Origin: an uncultured bacterium | Lineage (GTDB): Bacteria > Pseudomonadota > Alphaproteobacteria > Sphingomonadales > Sphingomonadaceae | Assembly: GCA_942636505.2 (NCBI GenBank) | Contig: CALOGB020000021.1 | Span: 1-64,000, forward strand | Reading direction: 5' to 3' | Length of the DNA stretch: 64,000 nt | Shown here: positions 1-6,245 of the stretch, in pieces | How positions within the stretch are numbered: the stretch's first letter is position 1 | Layout: each line of letters begins with the position of its first letter | Position numbers and translations under genes: made by a program | The notes under the pieces: model-generated | What the model saw: only the letters and a program-made list of their open reading frames with translations | Told to the model about the DNA's origin: nothing | The model's database searches: none

Positions 1-477
1 GCCTCACCGACGGCGGCGGTGCCACCTACACCCTCGTCTGGCGAAGCGCCCCCCTGGAACGCGGGATCCACTGCGAAGGCGTCCGAGCCCACTGCGGCCG
101 GACCGATCCTACCGCCGACGTTCGAGGCATTGGTCGATCTGCTCGACGAATCGGGCGGCCTCGCGATCGCCGCACGGCTGCGTCACGGTGCGCGCGTCGT
201 AAGCTATACGCCGCCGGAATTCGCGATCAGCGGCAGTCGTCCGGTCTCGGCCGACACGCTTGCCGAACTCAACACGCTGTTGAAGAGCGTGACACGGACC
301 GCGTGGAAGGTGTCGATCGTCGACGCACCCGGCGAGCCGACGCTGTGTGAGGCGCAGGACGCCGCCGACGCCGCGGTGCGCCAGGCTATTCTCGAATCCC
401 CCATCATGAAGGCCGCGGTGGCAGCGTTTCCCGACGCCCAGCTAGAATCGTGGCCCGGCCAAAGGAGCAACGCATGA
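1..477 (+). CDS. dnaX: DNA polymerase III subunit gamma/tau, C-terminal part (partial)
   Basis: The frame is open from base 1, so this is the 3' end of a gene starting left of the window; about 158 residues are visible. A Pro/Ala/Ser-rich linker (roughly residues 1-40) leads into a compact domain ending in LESWPG. That layout fits the tau-specific C-terminal region of alphaproteobacterial DnaX, which links the clamp loader to the polymerase. The identification rests on this tail and on the neighbour: the stop overlaps the ybaB start by 3 nt (ATGA), the classic dnaX-ybaB arrangement. The clamp-loader ATPase domain is outside the window, so the call is indirect. Confidence 0.75.
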   Translation, partial: ASPTAAVPPTPSSGEAPPWNAGSTAKASEPTAAGPILPPTFEALVDLLDESGGLAIAARLRHGARVVSYTPPEFAISGSRPVSADTLAELNTLLKSVTRTAWKVSIVDAPGEPTLCEAQDAADAAVRQAILESPIMKAAVAAFPDAQLESWPGQRSNA

Positions 478-797
478 AGAATATCGATGAAATCCTCGCC
501 ATGGCGCAGAACGTCCAGAGCGAGATGGAAAAGGCGCAGGCCAATCTCGACACGATCGAGGTCGAGGGCGCGTCCGGCGGCGGTTTGGTCAAGATCAAGG
601 CCTCCGCCAAGGGCCGCATCATCAACATCGCGATCGACGATTCGCTGATGCAGGTGAGCGAGAAGCAGATGCTCGAGGACCTCCTCACGGCGGCATTCAA
701 CGACGCGCGTGCCAAGGCCGATGCGGTGTCGGGCAGCGAAATGTCGAAGATGACGAGTGGGTTGCAGTTGCCCCCGGGCTTCAAGCTGCCGTTCTGA
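474..797 (+). CDS. ybaB: YbaB/EbfC family nucleoid-associated protein
   Basis: A 107-residue protein of the usual family size. The start at 474 (MKNIDEIL) was chosen over an in-frame ATG at 450 because AAAGGAG sits about 8 nt upstream and because it gives the normal family N-terminus. The N-terminal half is helical and Lys/Glu/Gln-rich. The centre holds the conserved stretch EVEGASGGGLVKI, followed by the DDSLM segment. Family members are small dimeric DNA-binding proteins that coat DNA, often encoded between dnaX and recR. Translation is probably coupled to dnaX through the ATGA overlap. Confidence 0.93.
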   Translation: MKNIDEILAMAQNVQSEMEKAQANLDTIEVEGASGGGLVKIKASAKGRIINIAIDDSLMQVSEKQMLEDLLTAAFNDARAKADAVSGSEMSKMTSGLQLPPGFKLPF

Positions 798-843
798 TAC
801 CTGCGACTGTCTCCTTACAAATCGCACCCCCGAGCGTCACAAG

Positions 844-930
844 CCCGTCATCCCAGCGAAAGCTGAGATATCCCTCGGTGACGCGCACCCTTCGTCACGA
901 GGATACCCCAGCTTTCGCTGGGGTGACGGG
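844..930. repeat. Intergenic inverted repeat, family F
   Basis: Two 30-nt arms (844-873 and 901-930) are near-perfect reverse complements, each built around CAGCGAAAGCTG / CAGCTTTCGCTG, with about 27 nt between them. It fills the gap between the convergent ybaB and mtgA genes, so it could act as a two-way terminator in RNA. One copy was noticed in this window. Confidence 0.8.
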
Positions 931-1026
931 TGAGGGGGCGGGTTCGTGATCAGAACGGAAGCTGACGGTGAGTTCAGATGCCTCTCACTCCGCTACCCTG
1001 GAATTGATCCGGGGTGGCGGAACGGG

Positions 1027-1701
1027 TCAGGTTCGCAAGCAGCTGTCCAACCCATCGTTCCGCACAACAGAAACCCGCCGCGACAGCGTATTCCCGTGTT
1101 TCCGCACAAACCCGTGCGGATCGATCGCAGCCCGCTTCTTCGGCAACGGTAGCACCGCCGCGATCCGCCCCGCCTCGGTCGGCGACAGCCGCGACGCGTC
1201 GTGGTTGAAATACCGGATCGCCCCGGCGTTCGCGCCGTACGTCCCGATCCCGGTCTCGGCGATGTTGAGATACACCTCCATGATTCGTCGTTTTCCCCAC
1301 AGCGCCTCGATCAGCACGGTGAAATACGCCTCGAGCGCCTTCCGGACATACCCGCCGCCCTGGAACAGGAACGCGTTCTTCGCGGTCTGCTGGCTGATGG
1401 TCGACCCGCCGCGGATCCGGCCGCCCTGCGCATTGCGCGCCGCCGCGCCTGCCATCGCCTTAAAATCGAAACCATGATGCGAACAGAACCGCGAATCCTC
1501 GCCAGCGATCGCCGCGCGCGCCATGTCCGGGTCCATCTCGGATAGCGGCATCCAGTCCTTGGTGATGGTGTGGCCCGACAGCAGGTCGCCCATCATCGTC
1601 CAGGTGAACGGCACCGGCACGAACCGGTAGATGCCGACCCACGCGACCGTAATCAGGACGAAGGCGAAGACGATCTTTGCAGCGATGCGGATAAGGCCCA
1701 T
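1027..1701 (-). CDS. mtgA: Monofunctional biosynthetic peptidoglycan transglycosylase
   Basis: A 224-residue GT51 enzyme that polymerises lipid II glycan strands at the periplasmic face of the inner membrane. A single N-terminal membrane anchor covers about residues 5-25. The catalytic Glu68 lies in AGEDSRFCSHHGFD, followed by GGSTISQQTAKN and RRIMEVYLNIAE, the conserved GT51 motifs. No transpeptidase domain follows, so it is the monofunctional type. It lies 9 nt downstream of the amine oxidase gene on the same strand and probably ends the rluD-rpoH transcript. Confidence 0.95.
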   Translation of the reverse strand: MGLIRIAAKIVFAFVLITVAWVGIYRFVPVPFTWTMMGDLLSGHTITKDWMPLSEMDPDMARAAIAGEDSRFCSHHGFDFKAMAGAAARNAQGGRIRGGSTISQQTAKNAFLFQGGGYVRKALEAYFTVLIEALWGKRRIMEVYLNIAETGIGTYGANAGAIRYFNHDASRLSPTEAGRIAAVLPLPKKRAAIDPHGFVRKHGNTLSRRVSVVRNDGLDSCLRT

Positions 1702-1710
1702 CGCCGCTTC

Positions 1711-2982
1711 TTATGCGATCGTCGCGGCCTCGCCAATGACTGCACTGGCGGCAGTCACGCCGGTTTCGTACGCGCCGTGTGCTGTCGAGAAATCGATCGG
1801 GTGGCAGGCCTCGCCCGCGAAGTGGATGCGGCCGTCGACCGAGGCGGCGAGGATGGCGCGCTGATCGGCCCGGCCGATCCGCGCGTGGCTATAGCTTCCG
1901 CCGATATAGGGTTCGTGGCGCCAGCGGGTTGCGACAAGCGGCATGAAGCGCTTGCGCCAGTCGCTGCCGAGCAACCCCACCAGTTCGTCGATCGCGAACT
2001 GTGCCGCATCGCCGTCCTCCAGCATCTCCGCGCAGTCGCCGCCGAAGAAGCTCTCGACGATCGGCCAGCCGAACGGAGAAAGGCGGTGGCTGGCGGTGCA
2101 AGCGCTGTACGGGTTGCCGACCAGGTGCGCGTTGGTCGGCCATTCGGGCCGGTCGACGTGGAGGAACACCTTGTCCGCTAGGCCGAGCGGGAGGTCCGCG
2201 GCGGCGGCGTGCTTGTCGGGGAGCGGCGGATCGAAGACGATCTGCGACTTGGCGAGGACGGTAGTGGGGACGCAGACGATCACGTGGTCCGCCTCGATCG
2301 TTCCAGCCGGGGTGTCGAGTTTGATGCGGCGACCGCTGTGGTCGATGCGGGTTACCGGGGTGGAGAGGCGGATGCTCAGACCGGCGGCATGGCTTGCGAC
2401 GAGCGTGCCGTAGCCTTCCTTGACCGTCCAATTGTCGTCGGTGGCGGCCTCTTCGTAGGCAGCCCAGTCGTGGAGCGAGACTTGCGCGAGGTTCGCGCCA
2501 TTGGCGTAGCCGGAGATCGCGTCGATCTTAGGGCGCCATTTGTCTTTGGTAGCGATGAAGTCGGAGAGGGGACGATCGGGGCCTGCAAGGGCGGCGAGGG
2601 CTCGCTCGTTCCAGTCTTGGTAAGCTGTGGCCGAGGCCGACTGGTCTTCGGGTTGAAAACCGAGGTCGTGCCACTGGGTGCGCCAGTTCGCGTCGGAGCG
2701 GTCGACGGTGAATCCTGTCGTCTCGGCAATTTCGGTCCACGGGTTGCGCTGGGCAGAGTGCAGCCAGCCGCAACCGGCGTCTACATGTTCTCCCGCGAAG
2801 GCGGGGGTCCAGTCTGGGCCCCCGCCTTCGCGGGGGAACAAGGAGGCGAGGGACCGGCTGTGGGCGCGGCCACCTAGGCGATCATTGGCCTCGACCAACA
2901 GCACCTCTTGCCCCGCATCGTGCAGCATTCTTGCCGCGGCAATACCGGCCGCACCGCCGCCGATGACGACGGTGCGCACCAT
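1711..2982 (-). CDS. FAD-dependent amine oxidase-like protein with a repeat-derived insertion
   Basis: A 423-residue flavoprotein of the monoamine oxidase / polyamine oxidase superfamily. The Rossmann FAD motif GGGAAG is at residues 8-13, with the GG-doublet (RLGGRAHS) near 36-42 and a C-terminal FAD-contact segment containing HFAGEACHP. The true substrate cannot be read from sequence. Residues 49-65 (FPREGGGPDWTPAFAGE) are encoded by a palindromic repeat sitting between the GGRAHS segment and the DAGCGWLH segment, which are close together in ordinary family members. The frame is kept, so the protein is probably made, with an extra surface loop. It starts 1 nt after rpoH and is probably co-transcribed with it. 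Confidence 0.88.
   Translation of the reverse strand: MVRTVVIGGGAAGIAAARMLHDAGQEVLLVEANDRLGGRAHSRSLASLFPREGGGPDWTPAFAGEHVDAGCGWLHSAQRNPWTEIAETTGFTVDRSDANWRTQWHDLGFQPEDQSASATAYQDWNERALAALAGPDRPLSDFIATKDKWRPKIDAISGYANGANLAQVSLHDWAAYEEAATDDNWTVKEGYGTLVASHAAGLSIRLSTPVTRIDHSGRRIKLDTPAGTIEADHVIVCVPTTVLAKSQIVFDPPLPDKHAAAADLPLGLADKVFLHVDRPEWPTNAHLVGNPYSACTASHRLSPFGWPIVESFFGGDCAEMLEDGDAAQFAIDELVGLLGSDWRKRFMPLVATRWRHEPYIGGSYSHARIGRADQRAILAASVDGRIHFAGEACHPIDFSTAHGAYETGVTAASAVIGEAATIA
2787..2840. repeat. Palindromic repeat, family E, inside a coding gene
   Basis: Arms around CCCGCGAAGGCGGGGG and CCCCCGCCTTCGCGGG flank a short centre (TCCAGTCTGGG). A second copy of the same family is intergenic at 29044-29096. 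Here the palindrome lies inside the amine oxidase reading frame, adding in-frame codons without a stop. Confidence 0.9.
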
Positions 2983-2983
2983 T

Positions 2984-3886
2984 TTATGCCGCCAGCAGGC
3001 GCTTCTCGCCGGCGATTCGCATCATCGCCTTTTGCAGCTTCTCGAATGCGCGCACCTCGATCTGCCGCACACGCTCGCGCGACACGCCGTAGACCTGCGA
3101 CAGTTCCTCGAGCGTCTTGGGATCGTCGGTCAGGCGACGCTCGGTCAGGATATGCTGCTCACGCTCGTTGAGGTCGTCCATCGCCGACACCAGCATCGAG
3201 TGGCGAACGTCCGCCTCCTGCGCATCGGCAACAATCTTGTCCTGCAACGGCGCATCGTCCTGCAGCCAATCCTGCCACTGGCCTTCACCATCTTCGCGCA
3301 TCGGTACGTTGAGAGACGTATCGCCGCCCATCGCCATGCGGCGGTTCATGCTGACGACGTCTGTCTCGGCGACACCCAGGTCGGTCGCGATCTTGGTGAC
3401 GTGTTCGGGGCGCAGATCGCCGTCCTCGAACGCATCAAGACGGCTCTTCATCCGGCGCAGGTTGAAGAACAGCTTCTTCTGCGCGGCGGTGGTGCCCATC
3501 TTCACGAGGCTCCACGAGCGCAGGATATATTCCTGGATCGACGCGCGGATCCACCACATCGCATAGGTCGCGAGCCGGAAGCCGCGCTCGGGCTCGAACT
3601 TCTTCACGCCTTGCATGAGGCCGATATTGCCCTCGGAGATCAGCTCCGACGTCGGCAGGCCGTAGCCGCGATAGCCCATCGCGATCTTCGCCACGAGGCG
3701 GAGATGCGAGGTCACCAGCTGCGCCGCAGCCTCGGTATCGCCATGTTCCTGAAAACGCTTGGCGAGCATGTATTCCTGCTCGGGTTTCAGGAGCGGAAAT
3801 TTTTTGATCTCGGCAAGATAACGATTGAGACCCGCCTCGCTGCCGAGCGCAGGTATCGTCGCTGGAACGTTGGAGCGGGCTGCCAT
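2984..3886 (-). CDS. rpoH: RNA polymerase sigma factor RpoH (sigma-32, heat shock)
   Basis: A 300-residue sigma-70 family factor. The start at 3886 (MAARSN) is preceded by AAGGGA at good spacing; an upstream in-frame ATG at 3931 lacks this. Region 2 has ELISEGNIGLMQGVKKFEP and the YAMWWIRASIQEYIL core-binding and -10 recognition helices. The RpoH box QKKLFFNLRRM is at 136-146 and separates sigma-32 from other sigma-70 factors. The C-terminal region 4 helix-turn-helix is VSRERVRQIEVRAFEKL. It directs RNA polymerase to heat-shock promoters. It sits 57 nt downstream of rluD and 1 nt upstream of the amine oxidase gene. Confidence 0.96.
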   Translation of the reverse strand: MAARSNVPATIPALGSEAGLNRYLAEIKKFPLLKPEQEYMLAKRFQEHGDTEAAAQLVTSHLRLVAKIAMGYRGYGLPTSELISEGNIGLMQGVKKFEPERGFRLATYAMWWIRASIQEYILRSWSLVKMGTTAAQKKLFFNLRRMKSRLDAFEDGDLRPEHVTKIATDLGVAETDVVSMNRRMAMGGDTSLNVPMREDGEGQWQDWLQDDAPLQDKIVADAQEADVRHSMLVSAMDDLNEREQHILTERRLTDDPKTLEELSQVYGVSRERVRQIEVRAFEKLQKAMMRIAGEKRLLAA

Positions 3887-3943
3887 GGTCGTAATCCCTT
3901 TCTGATGACCCCGATTGCCGCAATGCGGCATAAGGTCGATTAT

Positions 3944-4891
3944 CTATACGTGAAGCTGGGTGAACAGTTCCTGCATGTCTGCGGGCATTTCGCTTTCGAA
4001 CGCCAAAGCGATGCTTTTCACCGGATGGATGAACCCCAGATGCGCCGCGTGCAAGGCCTGCCGGCGGAAACCGAGCGTTTCGAGCAGCGACTTCTGAGCT
4101 TGCTTTGTTCTACCATAGACCGGGTCCCCCAACAAGGCGTGGCCGATCGACGCCATGTGCACGCGCACCTGATGCGTCCGCCCTGTTTCGAGCCGGCATT
4201 CGATCAGCGCCGCACCGCGTAAAGTTTCGATCGTCGAGAAATGCGTCACCGCGCGCTTGCCGCCCTCGACGATCGCGATCTTCTTCCGGTTCTGCGGACT
4301 CCGCGCGAGCGGTGCGTTGACCGTGCCGCTCGGCGGGCGCGGGATACCGCCGACGATCGCCTTGTAGCGGCGGTCGATGCTGTGGTCGTGGAACTGCTGG
4401 GCGAGCCCTTCGTGCGCGCGGTCAGTCTTGGCCGCGATCATCAGGCCCGACGTGTCCTTGTCGATGCGGTGGACGATGCCAGGCCTTGCGACGCCGCCGA
4501 TGCCCGACAGGTTGCCAGCGCAGTGGTGGAGCAGCGCGTTGACGAGCGTCCCGTCGAAATTGCCGGCGGCCGGGTGAACGACGAGGCCCGCAGGCTTGTC
4601 GATCACGATCAGGTCGTCGTCTTCGTAGGCGACGACCAGCGGAATATCCTGCGCTTCATTGTGCAACGGAGTCGGCGGCGGGATAGTCACCGCAAACACT
4701 TGGCCAGTCGCGGCCTTCTTCGCCGAATCGCGCCATTCGCGACCATTGAGCGTCACCTGGCCGGCGGCGATCAGTGCCTTCAGCCGCTCGCGCGACATGT
4801 CTGGGAGCACTTCGGCAAGCGCACGATCGAGCCTCCAGCCATCAATGGCTGGCGTAATCGATGCTTCGACGATGGAAACCCCCCGGTCCAT
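3944..4891 (-). CDS. rluD: RluD/RluA-family 23S rRNA pseudouridine synthase
   Basis: A 315-residue protein with an N-terminal S4 RNA-binding domain (about residues 18-75) and a RluA catalytic domain. The catalytic aspartate is D144 in HRIDKDTSGL, followed by RYKAIVGG and the GRTHQVRVHMASIGHALLGD segment typical of RluD and RluC. It most likely isomerises uridines in helix 69 of 23S rRNA, though assignment within RluA/C/D is by similarity only. It is probably the first gene of a leftward unit continuing into rpoH. Its start lies only 17 nt from the start of the divergent M67 peptidase gene. Confidence 0.9.
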   Translation of the reverse strand: MDRGVSIVEASITPAIDGWRLDRALAEVLPDMSRERLKALIAAGQVTLNGREWRDSAKKAATGQVFAVTIPPPTPLHNEAQDIPLVVAYEDDDLIVIDKPAGLVVHPAAGNFDGTLVNALLHHCAGNLSGIGGVARPGIVHRIDKDTSGLMIAAKTDRAHEGLAQQFHDHSIDRRYKAIVGGIPRPPSGTVNAPLARSPQNRKKIAIVEGGKRAVTHFSTIETLRGAALIECRLETGRTHQVRVHMASIGHALLGDPVYGRTKQAQKSLLETLGFRRQALHAAHLGFIHPVKSIALAFESEMPADMQELFTQLHV

Positions 4892-4908
4892 GTCTTACCG
4901 ATGTGGCG

Positions 4909-5304
4909 ATGAATGTGACAATTTCAAGCGGATTGCTGCGGCGGCTGGTGGCGGAAGCGGGTGCCTCGCCGAATGCGGAGGTGTGCGGGTTGTTGTTTGG
5001 TTCGGCCGCGCAGATCGAGGCGGCGGAGACGTGCCCCAACGTGGCGGCGAATCCTGCGCGGGCGTTCGAGATCGATCCGGCTGCGCTGTTTGTGGCGCAT
5101 CGGCGGGCTCGGGGTGGGGGGGCGGCGGTGATCGGGCATTATCATTCGCATCCGTCTGGGCTGCCGGTGCCGTCTCCTCGGGACGCGGCGCAAGCGATGG
5201 GGGATGGCGCGGTTTGGGTTATCCTCGGCGGCGGTGTCGCGCGGGCTTGGCGATCGGTCGAGGTGGGGGCTTTTGTCGAGGAGGCGATCGAGGTCGTTGA
5301 GTAG
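4909..5304 (+). CDS. M67 family (JAMM/MPN+) metallopeptidase
   Basis: A 131-residue single-domain JAMM protein. Zinc ligands and catalytic residues are visible: E24 in AEVCGLLFG, H79-S-H81-P, S89 and D92 in HSHPSGLPVPSPRD. Bacterial family members cleave isopeptide-like or C-terminal bonds, for example in sulfur-carrier protein processing. No ThiS/MoaD-like partner or E1-like gene is adjacent, so the substrate is unknown. The start MNVTISS at 4909 matches the family; an in-frame upstream codon at 4861 would lie inside rluD. Confidence 0.88.
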   Translation: MNVTISSGLLRRLVAEAGASPNAEVCGLLFGSAAQIEAAETCPNVAANPARAFEIDPAALFVAHRRARGGGAAVIGHYHSHPSGLPVPSPRDAAQAMGDGAVWVILGGGVARAWRSVEVGAFVEEAIEVVE

Positions 5305-5306
5305 CG

Positions 5307-5438
5307 CCACCCTTCTTCCCCCCTCCCTGGAAGGGAGGGGCTGGGGGTGGGTTGGCTTCCGCTTATCCTGCGGGTGTGGATCAAACGGGCCGACCCACCC
5401 CCGACCCCTCCCTTTCAGGGAGGGGGGAAGAAGGGTGG
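5307..5438. repeat. Long inverted repeat, family A
   Basis: Two arms of about 45 nt are near reverse complements, running CCACCCTTCTTCCC...GGGGGTGGGT and ACCCACCCCCGACC...GAAGAAGGGTGG. Each arm is itself a small hairpin (CCCTCCCTGGAAGGGAGGG and CCCTCCCTTTCAGGGAGGG). Related copies lie at 21164-21277, 32420-32543 and 32913-32950. It occupies most of the gap between the M67 peptidase gene and chpT; nothing else is evident in that gap. Confidence 0.9.
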
Positions 5439-5525
5439 CGGCTTCTACTGTATAGGGTACCGCAAGTTGGCATTGCGTAGCGGCCGCCCGCCAGCCACAA
5501 GACCTTCCAGAATTAGGGGAATTTC

Positions 5526-6170
5526 ATGACGGTCAGCCCGGTCGATTTCGCGAGCCTGCTCTGTTCGCGCCTGTGTCACGACCTGCTGTCGCCGGTTGGC
5601 GCGCTCAACAACGGGCTAGAACTGCTCGCCGACGAGACCGATCCGGCGATGCGCGAGCGCGTCATGGAACTGCTTGCGGACAGCGCGCGCGCGTCCGCCA
5701 GCAAGCTGAAGTTCTTCCGGCTGGCGTTCGGTGCGGCGGGCGGGTTCGGCGAGCTGGTCGATACGCACGAGGCCAGGAACGCGATCGAAGGTCTGGTTGC
5801 CGAGAACAAGCGGATCACCTTCGTCTGGGCGGTCGAGACGCCGGCAATGCCGAAGTCCGCGGTGAAAATCCTGCTGAACCTCGTTCTCGTGGCGACCGAG
5901 TCGCTTGTACGCGGCGGCACGATGGAAGTCGGGGGTGAGGACAATGACGGTCAATTGGAGATCGTCGTGAAGATCGAGGGCACCCGGATCGTGCTCGACC
6001 CGGAGATTCGCCGAACATTGGTCGAGGGGGAGGGCGCGCACACTGTCACGCCCCGCGCGGCGGCGGCGTACATGATCAACACCGTCGTCGCGGAAGCCGG
6101 CGGGAAGGTCATCGTATCGGAGCCTGCCGAGGGCATCATGATCTTCGGTGCGGTCTTTAACGCGCGCTGA
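5526..6170 (+). CDS. chpT: ChpT-like histidine phosphotransferase
   Basis: A 214-residue protein with the DHp helix CSRLCHDLLSPVGALNNG, where H18 is the phospho-accepting histidine, followed by a degenerate ATPase-like domain (about residues 90-210) lacking clear N/G1/G2 boxes. This is the ChpT architecture. In Caulobacter ChpT passes phosphate from the hybrid kinase CckA to the master regulator CtrA and to CpdR. In sphingomonads chpT is commonly found next to che genes, as here: cheA begins 75 nt downstream. The assignment to the CtrA pathway is by family, not proven here. Confidence 0.9.
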   Translation: MTVSPVDFASLLCSRLCHDLLSPVGALNNGLELLADETDPAMRERVMELLADSARASASKLKFFRLAFGAAGGFGELVDTHEARNAIEGLVAENKRITFVWAVETPAMPKSAVKILLNLVLVATESLVRGGTMEVGGEDNDGQLEIVVKIEGTRIVLDPEIRRTLVEGEGAHTVTPRAAAAYMINTVVAEAGGKVIVSEPAEGIMIFGAVFNAR

Positions 6171-6193
6171 TCCCGTAGAGACGGGCGGGACAA

Positions 6194-6208
6194 CTAACCT
6201 CCCCTTAA
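6194..6208 (+). promoter_or_regulatory. CtrA-like box upstream of cheA
   Basis: CTAA-N7-TTAA (spacer CCTCCCC), one mismatch from the CtrA consensus TTAA-N7-TTAA. It lies between chpT and cheA, 37 nt before the cheA start codon. CtrA control of motility genes is known in alphaproteobacteria; binding here is inferred. Confidence 0.4.
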
Positions 6209-6245
6209 CCTGAAGCATGCATGACGGGCTCGAACGCGGGGCCGC

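Noticed and set aside
5307-5438. A CRISPR array or riboswitch made of the repeated GGGAGGGG units
   Set aside because: The units are inverted, not direct, repeats; spacing is irregular and no cas gene is present.
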